Assembly: GCA_948146395.1 (NCBI GenBank)
Contig: OX411544.1
Span: 91,822,901-91,886,900 of the forward strand
Direction of reading: 5' to 3'
Source: Fragum whitleyi
Lineage: Eukaryota; Mollusca; Bivalvia; Cardiida; Cardiidae
Length of the DNA stretch: 64,000 nt
The notes below the pieces were generated by a model. The model did no database searches, was not told where the DNA came from, and saw only the letters and a list, made by a program, of their open reading frames with translations. The position numbers and the translations under genes are program-made. Shown here piece after piece: positions 11,233 to 22,906 of this stretch. The stretch's first letter is position 1, and every line of letters starts with the position of its first letter.

Positions 11233-12290
11233 TAGCTCTACTGGCCGAAAGCCAGCGGGGCTTATGTCGTGGCGAGGGGCCCGTCGTGCGTGCGTCCATC
11301 AGTCCATAAACTTTTTTTTAAAGCTCTTCTCCTAAATGTGGGCGTGGCAGGGCGGGGCAGTTTTACACTTTAAATCCTTTAAAACTCTTCTCCTCCTAAA
11401 CTATTTGGCGGATCAGGACCAAACTTTACAGGAGTGTTCCTTGGGAGACCCTTTCCAAAAATTGTTCAAAAATTTGGATCCAACCATAAATGTGGGCTTG
11501 GCAGGGCGGGGCAGTTTTTCGATTTGAATCCTTTAAAGCTCTTCTCCACATAAACTCTTAGGCCGATCTGTTCCAAAATGTTCCCTGGGTGAACCTTTCT
11601 AAATATTGTTCAAGAAAATTTGATATGTCTATAAATATGAGCGTAGCGGGCCAGTTTTTCACTTTGAATCCTTTAAATCTCTTTTCTCTTCTGAACTACT
11701 GGGCCGATCTGGACCAAACTTTACAGGAATATTCCTTGGGTGATCCTTTCAAAAAACTGTTCAAGAAATTTTTATCCACCCATAAATGTGGGCGTGGCAC
11801 GGCGGGGCTCTTTTTCACTTTGACTTAAAGCTCTTCTCCTCTTTAACTACTAGACTGATCTGGACCAAACTTTACAGGAATGTTCCTTGGGTGACCCTTT
11901 TTTAAAGTTGTTCAAGAAATTTTGACCTGTCGTTAAATGTGGGTGTGGCAGGGTGGGGATAGTTTTTCACTTTGAATCCTTCAAATCTCGTCTTCTTAAC
12001 TAGTGGGCTGATTTGGACCAAACTTTACAGGAATATTTCTAGGGTGAACTTTTCCAAACATTGGCCAAGAAATTTTCAACTGCTCATAAATGTAGGCATG
12101 GCAGTTTTTCACTTTGAATTCTATAAAGCTCTTCTCCTCCTAAACTTGTGGGCTGATTTTGACCAACCTTTACAGGAATGTTCTTTATGTGACCCTTTAG
12201 GTTTAGAAATTAAAATTTGCTCATCAAGGTTAGTTGGGCAGGTCAATAAAACCAGTTGAGCGATACAGGCCCTCCTTGGCCTCTTGTTCG
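11233..12290 (+). mobile_element. Hairpin/GTCC-type tandem-repeat element (TTTAGCTCTACTGGCC family)
   Basis: The head has a small hairpin (CTGGCCGAAAGCCAGCGGGGC) followed by CGTGCGTGCGTCC. It is followed by about five 150 bp monomers with AAATGTGGGCGTGGCAGGGC, TTCACTTTGAATCCTTTAAA, GGACCAAACTTTACAGGA and CCTTGGGTGACCC. It ends GTTGAGCGATACAGGCCC then CTTGGCCTCTTGTTC. Related to the copies at 20,440 and more distantly to 31,970 and 60,610. Confidence 0.75.
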
Positions 12291-12497
12291 TTTGCGGGAT
12301 TAGTCAATTTGTTATCATAAACAACCTAGATGTTTTATTTGTCCGTGAATTTCTTAATCATCCCTCCTACGACAGATTGGCCATACCAGAATGATTGCTC
12401 TTTATTTTTACAACTCCTGACGATGAGTCAGTCGCAAACTGACATAAAGGTTGTTAGTAATATGCAACTTGGCTAATATTGATGTTTTATTTCATTT

Positions 12498-13650
12498 TTA
12501 TGCCGTACCTTCAAAGTAGTCACCATTGCAACGTACACAAAGTTGCAAACGTTTAATCCAAATTTTACACGCATTTTCATCGTTGTCTGCGCATGTCATA
12601 TATTCTCCGTAGTCAGTATTTGAAAAATGCCACCTTGCGGAAGATAACACATTTTTATACATACATACATGGGTAAACAGCGGATCCCAGGGTCGAGAAT
12701 TTTAATATATACTAGCTAAATGTAGGAAACAGGAAATTGTCACGTGGGGCTAGGTCTGGGGAATGAGTTGCATGAGGTAGAACATTAACACTTTCTTACT
12801 TAAAATATGAGGTCACAACAGCGGATTAGTGCGCAGGAGCGTTGTCATGCAACAAGGGCGGGGGGCGTTTAAACCCGGTTTTTGTGCTCCTTTTTATACA
12901 TTTTTAAGTTTCTTCAGTACTTGCTCTTAATGAATTACCCAGTCGCAGACTTTTTAGCTGGAATGATAAGTTGCATTACTGGACTACGAATATATATATA
13001 AAAAATGATGAACGTTGCTTTCTTGGCACTTATAAATCTTTTGTCAATTGATGGACGACGGCAATGTTTTGTAGCCCATATTTTTTTGTTCATTTTCCGT
13101 TTATGCTTCAACAAGTGTACCCATGTCTCATCTCCATTAATAATTTCAGAAAACTGCTTTTTAGAGTATTTTGGTCATATTTTGAGCAGGATTTATGCGA
13201 TTTTACGTTTTTGTTTGTCAGACAGTAAATAAGGGATCCATCCAGCTATAATGCACCTCATTTTATGCCCCCGTATCGAAAGATCGGGGGCATATTGTTT
13301 TACTCGTGTCCGTCTGTCTGTCCGCCCGTCTGTCTGTCTGTCCGAAACGTTAAGTTTCTTCGTTAAGTTGCGTTAAGTTCTGCGTTAAGTTGGGTTAATG
13401 GCCATTTCGGGGGCATTTGTGTTACACGAACACATCTTGTTTATTCATGTCTTAGAATGAGGAATATACTTGCGTTTGAAATGCCAACTAAAGTAGCTAT
13501 CTGATCAACAACTAATCTTGCATCAGACTTGACCACACGATTTACCTTTTTCAATCATTTTACTTGCCGTGGCTTTGCAAGGGTGTCCTGGCGTAGGTAC
13601 CCTACTCGTGACATCGGCATACAATATTTTATTTTGTCTGTGTACAAAAA
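12498..13650 (-). pseudogene. Mariner-type transposase, decayed
   Basis: Minus-strand reading in changing frames gives the ordered signature of a mariner (DD34D) transposase. From the N-terminal side these are a helix-turn-helix part (KVNRVVKSDARLVVDQIATL, 13,445-13,540), NGDETWVHLLKHKRK near 13,120, LLHDNAPAH followed by a stop (TTA at 12,826-12,828), LPHATHSPDLAPRDNFLFP near 12,740, and the end WIKRLQLCVRCNGDYFEG before a stop at 12,498-12,500. The three acidic positions are recognisable, but several stops, frameshifts and a 178 bp insertion break it. It cannot encode an active enzyme. I could not define its terminal inverted repeats. Confidence 0.85.
13264..13441 (+). mobile_element. Short hairpin/GTCC element inside the mariner
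   Basis: It starts ATGCCCCCGTATCGAAAGAT plus CGGGGGCAT (hairpin), continues with (GTCTGTCC)n, and ends with GGGGGCATTTGTGTTACACGA and ACACATCTTGTT. Transposase similarity stops on one side and resumes on the other. Only a fragment of one monomer is present. Confidence 0.75.
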
Positions 13651-15235
13651 CACAACTCATCAGAAATCTCCTTCGGAGATTAACCAAGCTGGCCTCGAGT
13701 CTTTATATAGCCTCGAATTTCAGCTGCATTTACACATTATTGACACGACTTGACCTTTATGCAATGAATAAATTTACCGATGAAAACATTGAGTGTACCC
13801 GTTAAATTTCGAAAAACATCGTTAGCCCACGGAGGTTTTGGGTCGCAAAAAATGTTTGTATAACGCAATTTTACTACAGAAACTCTCCGGCTGTGTGGTC
13901 GTTGTGTATAGACAGCTTATTACAGTTATGCAGGTCCCTGGTTCGATCAACTCTGTGCCATAGTTTTCACTGTAACTGTTTTTCTTTTTTCATTTATGTT
14001 TCAACAATTTTTATTTAAGGAAGTGAAACACGTTATCCTCGTGCTTAATGACAATGAGTTATTTGAACATGCGCGTTCCATTTATTCGCATTCAATCGCA
14101 TGACTGAGCTTAATGTATCAATGAAAAAAATCTAAAAGATATATAAGTGACCCGTCTCGCGAAACCCGACTATCTTGGAAGTGCGAAAAGTGTTTACTCT
14201 TGTCAGACATCGCGATCTGAGAAGGCTGACTTGTGTCTACGACTTTTGCCCAAAGAATATTTTCTGAATCTAAAATGTTACTTCTGCCTTACGAATTGTT
14301 ATTTATAGAAATGCAATCTCTGGTTGGCCTCTGCTGGACCCGATCCTTTTTTAACACTTGTTTTATGCACTACCCAGATAGTTATTTTTCGCGTGATAGG
14401 TCACATATATTAGATATACATAAAATAATAATAAAATATAGGTTATCTCTGGATACATAAGAAAAAAAAATACATTAAAATGAATGAAATCGGAATTAAT
14501 AAAAAAAAAAATGTTTTGTCTGGTGCCTCGAACCACCGTCCTTCGAGTTTCGGGAACTCACACTATCCTTATACTGTGACAAGGGTCTACTCAATTATTT
14601 GAATAATGTTAGATTTATAAGGTATATATTTTAAGACTCGGTTGACAGATTTAAACGAAAACTATCGGAGATACAATATGACGACCAGCCAAGCGTGTGA
14701 GTAATGCTAATAGAGGTTACGGTCAGTCAAGTCAATAAAATATTACTATACCAACCATTTTAGTATAGAGTACATTGAGTATGAGTTGCATTTGTGTTGT
14801 TATAAGCGACGATAAAGTATGCTCATTGATCTTGGTAGACAAATGATGTTCCATTATAGTGGTTCACTTTGTGTGTGAATATCGTACACAGGATGAGTTG
14901 CATTACTTCTGAAATGACCCTCGTATTCTAGGTTCCATCATTTTCAACGGTCGCCTCATTGAAATGTCGCCTAATTGTTCATCCTAAAAAGACTGGTGCG
15001 TGAGATATACATCGTCAACGGACGGTCATAACTACGCAAATGAGCTGTACAGTGAACAACATCATGAAATTGACACTTACCTCACTCAATTTCATTCAAT
15101 ATCGCTCGTTAAGCTTTCCATTCGAAACACTCGTTCAAACCGCTCAAAACATTCGGTAACCTAAATTTAGAAGTTGTGTTGTAAGCAAAACTTATTAGTA
15201 GTACAAAAGTCGCGTGTCTCTCAGAGGAGGTAACT
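13650..15235. other. No gene recognised, with tRNA-like scraps
   Basis: Degenerate tRNA/SINE-like B-box phrases occur near 13,935 (CCCTGGTTCGATCAA) and 14,525 (CCTCGAACCACCG). There are no convincing coding regions. This is the right side of the core of the 14.45 kb element. Confidence 0.35.
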
Positions 15236-18190
15236 CATATATCTAGCTTCTGTAGCTAGCTTCTGGTAGCTGGCTTTCGGTAGCTGGCTACTGGTTGCTG
15301 TCTACTTTTATCTTTGCTTTATCTTTCAAGTAACTGGCTACTGGTCGGTGATCATCAGTTACAAAGTTCTTTTTATTTTCAAGTCACGGGTTTCTATCTG
15401 CTACCTATACGGATTTTCAATCGGTATTTAGCTATGTTTTCATTTTATGTATCTAGCTACTTATTGTTATGCATCAATATCTCACTCTTATTTTTCAAGT
15501 ATCTGGCTACCGGTTGTTGGCTACTTGTTGCTGGCTACTTGTACCTTTCCTTTTTTTCAAGTAACTGGCTACTGGTTGGTGCTAATCAGCAACACACTTT
15601 TTTATTTTCAAGTAACGGGTTTCTATCTGCTACCTAAACGGATTTTTCAATTGGTATTTAGCTATTTTTCATTTTAGGTAGCTAGCTACTTATTGTAATG
15701 CATCAATATCTCACTTTTATTTTTCAAGTAACTGGCTACCGGTAGCTGGCTACTGGTAGCTGGATACCGGTAGCTGGCTACTTATAGCTGGCTACTTGTG
15801 ACTTTTCTTTAATTTTCAAGTAACTGGCTACTGCAAGGTGCTAATGAGTAACAAACTTTTTTTTGTTTTCAAGTCACGGGTTTCTATCTGCTACCTAAAC
15901 TGATTTTTCACTCGGTGTTTAGCTTTTTTTCATATTGGGTAGCTAGCTACTTATTGTTATGCATCAGTATCTCACTTTTATTTTTCAAGTAGCTGGCTAC
16001 CGGTAGCTGGCTACCGGTAGCTGGCTACTGGTGTTTTGCTTCTTGTACCTTTCCTTTATTTTTCAAGTAACTGGCTACTGGTAGGTGATCATCAGTAACA
16101 AACTTTTTTATTATCAAGTCACGGGTTTCTATTTGCTACCTTAACGGATTTTTCAATCGGTATTTAGCTTTTTTTCATTTTAGATAGCTAGCTACTTATT
16201 GTTATGCATCAATATCTCACTCTTATTTTTCAAGTAGCTGGCTACCGGTAGCTGACTACTGGTAGCTGTCTACCGGTAGCTGGCTACTTGTTGCTGGCTT
16301 CTTGTACCATTCCTTTAGTTTTCAAGTAACTGGACACTGGTTGGTGCTAATGAGTAACAAACTTTTTTTTATTTTCAAGTCACTGGTTTTTATCTGCTAC
16401 CTTAACGGATTTTTCACTCGGTATTTAGCTTTTTTCATTTCAGGTAGCTAGCTACTTATTGTTATGCATCAATATCTCACTCTTATTTTTCAAGTAGCTG
16501 GCTACCGGTAGCTGGCTACCTGTAGCTGTCTACCGGTAGCTGGCTTCTTGTACCATTCCTTTAGTTTTCAAGTAACTGGACACTGGTTGGTGCTAATGAG
16601 TAACAAACTTTTTTTTTATTTTCAAGTCACGGGTTTTTATCTGCTACCTTAACGGATTTTTCACTCGGTATTTAGCTTTTTTCATTTCAGGTAGCTAGCT
16701 ACTTATTGTTATGCATGAGTATCTCACTTTAATTTTTCAAGTAACTGGCTACCGGTAGCTGGCAACTGGTAGCTGGCTACCTGTAGCTGGCAACTGGTAG
16801 CTGGCTACCGATAGCTGGCTACTGTACCTTTCCTTTATTTTTCAAGTAACTGGCTACTGGTAGGTGATCATCAGTAACAAACTTTTTTTATTATCAAGTC
16901 ACGGGTTTCTATTTGCTACCTAACCAGAATTCAATCGGTATTTAGCTATTTTCATTTTAGGTAGCTAGCTACTTATTGTTATGCATCAATATCTCACTCT
17001 TATTTTTCAAGTAACTGGCTACCGGTAGCTGGCTACTGGTAGCTGGCTACCGGTAGCTGGCTACAGGTTTTTGGCTTCTTGTACCTTTCCTTTTTTCAAT
17101 TAACTGGCTACCGGTAGCTGGTTTTTGGCTTCTTCTACTTTTCCTTTATTTTTCAAGTAACTGGCTACTGGTAGGTGACCATCAGTAACAAACTTTTTTA
17201 TTTTCAAGTCACGGGTTTCAATCTGCTACCTAAACAGATTTTTCAATCGTTATTGAGCTATTTTTCATTTTAGGTAGCCAGCTACTTATTGTTATGCATC
17301 AATATCTCCCTCTTATTTTCAAGTAGCTGGCTACCCGGTAGCTGGCTTCTTGTTACTGGCTACGTGTATCTTTTCTTTATTTTTGATCTAACTGGCTACT
17401 GATAGGTGATCACCAATTACAAACTTTTTTTTATTATCAAGTCACGGGTTTTTATCTACTACCTAAACGGATTTTAAAATCGGTATTTAGCTATTTTCCA
17501 TTTTAGGTAGCTAGCTACTTATTGTTATGCATCAGTATCGGACTTTTATTTTTCTAGTAACTGGCTACCGGTAGCTGGCTACTGGTAGCTGGCTACGGTA
17601 GCTGGCTACTTGTTGCAAGCTACTTTTATTTTTCATCTATTTGGCTGCTTGTAGGCGATTATCAGTATTAAACTTTTGATTTTCTATTCTTTCTATGTGC
17701 TACCTAAATATATTTATAATCGGGTTTTTAGCTATTTTTCATTTCAAGTAGCTGGTTTCTTATAATTATGCATCAGTATTTGACTTTCATTTTTTAAGTA
17801 TCTGGCTGCCGGTAGCTGGCTACTTGTAATTACACATTTATTTTTCATGTAACTGTCTAGTGGTTGGTGGTCTTCAGTAGCCAACTTTTATTTTTCGAGT
17901 CACTGTCTTTTTTTGTACCAGTAGCTTGTTAATACAAACTTACCTTTCATTTCAAGTCGCTAGCTGCCAATCGTTGACTTTTCTTTTCCAAGTAGCTAGC
18001 TACCAGTAGCTGGATACCAGTAACCAACTTTTCTTTTTTCAAGTAGCTGGCTACCGGTAGCTGGATACCAGTAACTAACTTTTCTTTTTCAAGTAGCTGG
18101 CTACCGGTAGCTTGCTACTAGTAGCTAACTTTTCTATTTCAAGTAGCTAGAATAAGTAGCTGGCTACTGGTAGCTAGCTTTACCTATCTG
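15236..18190. repeat. Right terminal array of the 14.45 kb element
   Basis: It is the reverse-complement counterpart of 5,235-7,770, with about ten units containing CACGGGTTTCTATCTGCTAC, AGCTAGCTACTTATTGTTATG, ATCAATATCTCACTCTTAT and runs of GTAGCTGGCTACCGG. The outer end (18,000-18,190) simplifies to short blocks ending CTTTACCTATCTG. Confidence 0.85.
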
Positions 18191-18197
18191 TATTCGC
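18191..18197 (+). repeat. Right target-site duplication TATTCGC
   Basis: Identical to 3,733-3,739 and directly adjacent to the right terminus. Confidence 0.8.
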
Positions 18198-18240
18198 CAT
18201 ACTATATAGATATGTATTACCTGGAAACGTACGTTCTATC

Positions 18241-18531
<291 letters not shown>

Positions 18532-18549
18532 ATCTTTAAGTAGCTGATA

Positions 18550-19029
18550 AACGTTCACGATCAAGCTCGTTCAGAGTGGTGCGTCCTTAAGTTTCAGTAC
18601 CGTAGCGAAACAAAACAAATTAAGCGACTCGGTATTGTAATTTGATCAGTCCTTTTATCCTACTGATAATCCACACCATATAAAATACCACAGGCCATAA
18701 ATAACAGAAACACCAGGCTCCCAGTTGACAGCTTATCAGTTTTGGTCTCAAGTTCCTTTTAACTATTTACAAAGCTTTTGACAGACAAATCTTAATCTTT
18801 ACATAGTCCATCCAAATCATATGTTGTGAATACTCATAGAACAGCTTTATTTAACAGGTATAAACAATTTCAGCTTCCACGCGTGGCCTTCAGTAGTCTG
18901 TCAATGAGTCGATTCTTATATATACTCAATATACCTTCTAACAGTTGAATATAATCATCAGAGATATGAAATTCTGCACATTTTCCCCATTATTTCATTA
19001 TTTACTCGTATAACGAAAATTGCAACTTA
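18550..19029. other. No gene recognised
   Basis: AT-rich DNA without supported coding or repeat structure. Confidence 0.4.
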
Positions 19030-20105
19030 TTATCCCCCGCCGATGAAATCATCGGGGGGGGGGGGGGAATATTGTTTTTACGTGCGTCGTCCGTCTGTCC
19101 GTCCTTCCGTCGTCCTTCCGTCCGTCCGAATTTCGTTTCCGCGCTATTTCTTGGAAACCATTGACCGGATTTCAATGAAACTTAGTGGAAAGCTTCACTA
19201 CAAAGAGGAGATGTGCATATCGTCGGGGTTACCAAATTCGACTATTAAATTCAGAGTTACTGCCCCTGATTTGTGAGGCTATATACATACAGAGTAATAT
19301 TCGTATCTGCGCTATTTCTTGGGAACCATTGACTGCATTTCAATGAAACTTTGTGGAAAGCTTCACTACAAAGAGGAGATACGCATATCGTCTGGGTTAC
19401 CCTGTTCCACTATTTAATTTAGAGTTACTGCCCCTGATTGGTGAAGCTATATACATACATAGTAATATTTGTTTCCGCGCTATTTCTTTGGAACCATTGA
19501 CCGGATTTCAATGAAACTTTGTGGAAAGCTTTACTACAAAGAGGAGATGCGCATATCGTCGGGGTTACCCGATTCGACTTTTTAATTCAGAGTTACTGCC
19601 CCTGATTGGTGAAGCTATATATACATACAGAGTAATATTCGTTTCCCCACTATTTCTTGGGAACCATTGAAATGATTTCAATGAAACTGTGTGGAAAGCT
19701 TCACAACAAAGAGGAGACACGCATATCGTTGGGGTTACCCGGTTCGACTATTAGATTTAGAGTTACTGCCCCTGGTTTGTGAAGCTATATACATACAGAG
19801 TAATATTCGTTTCCGTGCTATTTCTTGGAAACCATTGGCTGGATTTCAATGAAACTTTGTGGAAAGCTTCACTACAAAGAGGAGATACGCATATCGTTAG
19901 GGTTACCCGGTTTGACTATTAAATTTAGAGTTACTGCCCCTGATTGGTGAAGCTATATACATACAGAGTAATATTGGTTTCCGCGCTATTTCTTGGAAAC
20001 CATTGGCTGGATTTCAATGAAACTTTGTGGAAAGCTTCACTACAAAGAGGAGATGCGCATATCGTCGGGGTTACTCGGTTCGACAATTAATTCAGAGTTA
20101 CTGGT
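19030..20105 (+). mobile_element. Hairpin/GTCC element with six ~169 bp monomers
   Basis: Head TATCCCCCGCCGATGAAATC then ATCGGGGGG (hairpin), next (GTCC)n at 19,087-19,127. Six monomers begin near 19,131, 19,300, 19,467, 19,639, 19,808 and 19,976, each with CGCTATTTCTTGGAAACC, GATTTCAATGAAACTT, GGAAAGCTTCACTACAAAG and GAGTTACTGCCCCTGA. The monomers are very similar to each other, so the array is young or homogenised. The 3' end appears cut off near 20,105. Confidence 0.85.
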
Positions 20106-20439
20106 TTCTAAAATTAAATGACTGATAAAGGCTAGGTTTATCAGACAAGAGATATCATGTTCTTGGTTGAAGTAGATAGAAGATAACCTGTCCCTAAGTT
20201 TGATATACTCCATTGACAAACAAAATATTATCGTTCGGGGATATCAATTCAACGAATTTGCTTGTATAAGAACTGTAATTCTAGCCTTATCAACTTAAAA
20301 TTCCTTTGACTTCCAATGAAAAATACTTAGACTGCTTCATATACATGTATCCTAAACCTCTGAATAAAACTTCATGAACTTTTGCACAAATATTCATGCT
20401 ATGGCAAGGATGTATAGTGCATAGCAACCATAGCTCCAT

Positions 20440-21375
20440 GTGGAATGTCCTTGAAATAATATTCCTTGAATAAAACAAGAAGTCCAAAAGGACCTGTATC
20501 TTCCCACTGGTTAAACGCTCTGGCCCAACCCCATATATAAATTTTCTTGTACAAGTTTTGGAAAAGGTCACACAAGGAACAATCAGGTAAAGTTTGGTCC
20601 AAATTTGCCTAATAGTTTAGGAGGAAAAGAGCTTTGAAGAATTCAAAGTGAAAAATAGCTCCGCCCTGTCCTGCGAACACTTATTGCCTGATCAAAATTT
20701 CCTGAACAATTCTTAAAAAAGGGTCACTTAAGGACATTCCTGTAAATTTTGTTCCAAATCAGTCTTATTTTAAGGGGGAATAGCTTTAAGGAATTCAAAG
20801 TGAAAGATTGTCCTACCCTGCCCACACATGCAGACATCTGAAAGAGGGCCATCCAATGGACATTTCACCCAAACATCATTTGTAACCAATGAGTACTTTC
20901 AGAGAAGAAGAATGTTTCAATATTTCAATCCATGTCCCATTAGCTGCCGATAAGCCTATGCTGTTTGCCCAGTCAAACTCCCTTGATAATATCTGAAAGA
21001 AGTCTTTGTAAGGAATATTCCTGTCAAAAATATTTCATATCCAACCAGTATTTCCAGAGAAAATGATATTTTCATATTTCACTATCCGTTCCATATGATG
21101 TTGATAAGCCCCGTGTAAAACACCCAGGATTTTCGTCATATTAAAATTCCTTGAAGAAATCTGACAGAGGACAATCTAATGCTACTTTTTGGTGACTCTT
21201 CACGATCCCACAACACCCATGTTTTTGACCAAATCAATCTGAGAGAGCATGTCCCAAGGAACATTCCTGTAAAAGTTGGTTGAATTCTGTCCTGTAGTTT
21301 CAGAGAAGATGTTTGAATGAAAAGTTAACGCACGACCTAACGGACGCATGCACGGACCCACGACAGACAAAAATA
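20440..21375 (-). mobile_element. Minus-strand fragment of a hairpin/GTCC element
   Basis: Reverse-complement monomers of the 11,233 family occur here (TCCTGTAAATTTTG, AAGAATTCAAAGTGAAAAAT, GCTCCGCCCTGTCC). The GTCC-type head appears at the right as AACGGACGCATGCACGGACC. The terminal hairpin is missing. Confidence 0.65.
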
Positions 21376-21562
21376 TGGTTGGATACACTTACCAATGGAC
21401 ATACGTATCGCTTATTTTAAGTTATTATCATTAACAAAATTATTTTTAGAATTATTGCGAACAATTAAGAACTACATCTCAAGAGCCATTGTTGGTCCGC
21501 AGAAATCATGCAAATGGGCGCATGTTGCATTTACATAAGATATCTACTTTAATTACAGCTAT

Positions 21563-22906
21563 TTTAGCTCACCTGAGCACAAAGTGCTCGGGGTGAGCTT
21601 TTGTGATCGATCAATGTCCGCCATCCATCCGACTGTCTGTCCGTCCGTCCGTCCGTCCATCCGTCAACTTTTACAAAAAAATCTTCTCCTCCAAAACTAT
21701 TCATCAGATTTTGATGAAACACAGAAATGATCCTTGGGTGATGCTTTTTTCAAAAAAACTTCAAAGGATTGGAATCCATGAAAAACTCTGGTTGTCATGG
21801 CACCCGAAAGAATTTACTAAGAAAATCTTTAAAAAATCTTGTTCTCCTAAACCACAAGGCCTAGAGCTTTCAAATTTTTCATACAGCACATCACCTTAAG
21901 GTCCTCTACCAAAATACTCAAAGAACTGGAATCCATGGAAAAATTCTAGTTGCCATGGCAACCTAAGGAATTTTCTTAGAAAAATCTTAAAAGATCTTCT
22001 CCTCCTAATCCGCATGGCATAGAGCTTTCAAATTTTTCATACAGCATCTCCTTAAAGTTCTCTACCAAAATACTTCAAATTATCGCAATTTGTTGAAAAT
22101 AATGATAATGACAATGATGGTCATATATCGCTCACATGAAATAAACAAACTCGGCCATTGTTTTTCAGGATCCTTTTTCTCAGCTCTTTTTTCAATGGGG
22201 GCTCAAGTTCTTTAATATTTTACACGATGTCCCCTGAACTCCATTCTAAAAATCCACTATACCATTACCCAGAACAAAGGGCTTGTATAATATAAGCACG
22301 CACAAAATAGGATCATTATTCACCTCATTCTAATAACTCTAAGTGTTCTAGTAAAGGATCTTAAGGTGATGCTGCATGCAAAATTTGACAGTTCTATGCC
22401 TTGTGGTTTAGGAGAAGAATAGTTTTTTTTAAGATTTTCTAAGAAAATTCTTTTGGTTGACATGGCAACCAGTGTTTTTCATGGATTCCAGAGGAGAAGG
22501 TTTTTAAAGAATTTGTCTTTTATTTCTATGTAAAATCTAAGTACCCACAACATAGGGCTTATATTCAGCCCATTGCATTTTTTTGAAGTAGAGGACCATT
22601 AGAAGATATTGTGTGCAAAATCCTAAAACTCTAGGCCATGTTGATTTATAGAAAAAGATTTTTTAAGATTTTCTGAGAAAATATTTTCGGTTGCCATGGC
22701 AACCAGAGATTTTCATGGATTTCAGATCTTTGAAGTATTTTGGTATAGCATCACATAAGGATCAATTCTGTGAAGTTTCATCAAATTCGGATGAGTAGTT
22801 TAGGAGGAGAAGATTTTTTTTGTAAAAGTTGATGGACGGCCGGACGCCGGACATTGATCGATCACAATAGCTCACCTCGAGCACTTCGTGCTCAGGTGAG
22901 CTAAAA
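21563..22906. mobile_element. Head-to-head pair of hairpin elements (AGCTCACCTGAGCAC family)
   Basis: The left end TTTAGCTCACCTGAGCAC, a hairpin with GTGCTC and TGATCGATCAATGTCCG is repeated in inverted form at the right end (CGGACATTGATCGATCACAA ... GTGCTCAGGTGAGCTAAAAA). Monomers inside, with TTGCCATGGCAACC and AGATCTTCTCC-like blocks, also run inward from both ends. The outcome is a 1.34 kb element with about 70 bp inverted termini. Confidence 0.8.

Larger units (their letters stand above)
3740..18190. mobile_element. 14.45 kb DNA element with very long tandem-repeat inverted termini
   Basis: The left end starts CAGATAGGTAAAGCTAGCTA and the right end is its reverse complement. The match continues about 40 bp, and after a 1.45 kb later insertion in the left arm it resumes for a long distance. 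Both arms are arrays built on GTAGCCAGCTACCGGTAGCC, with a longer unit of 180-310 bp. The 7 bp flanking duplication fits integration by a transposase. Such a TSD is not tied to one superfamily: P-like, hAT-like and KDZ-type elements make 7-8 bp. The core (7,770-15,235) has no intact transposase, only a broken gene fragment and nested insertions, so this copy is non-autonomous or decayed. Superfamily is unassigned. Confidence 0.8.

Noticed and set aside
15314..15677. ORFs with hydrophobic FQVTGYWLV repeats that look like membrane segments
   Set aside because: They are translations of the terminal array. The same array in the opposite arm gives the same peptides on the other strand.
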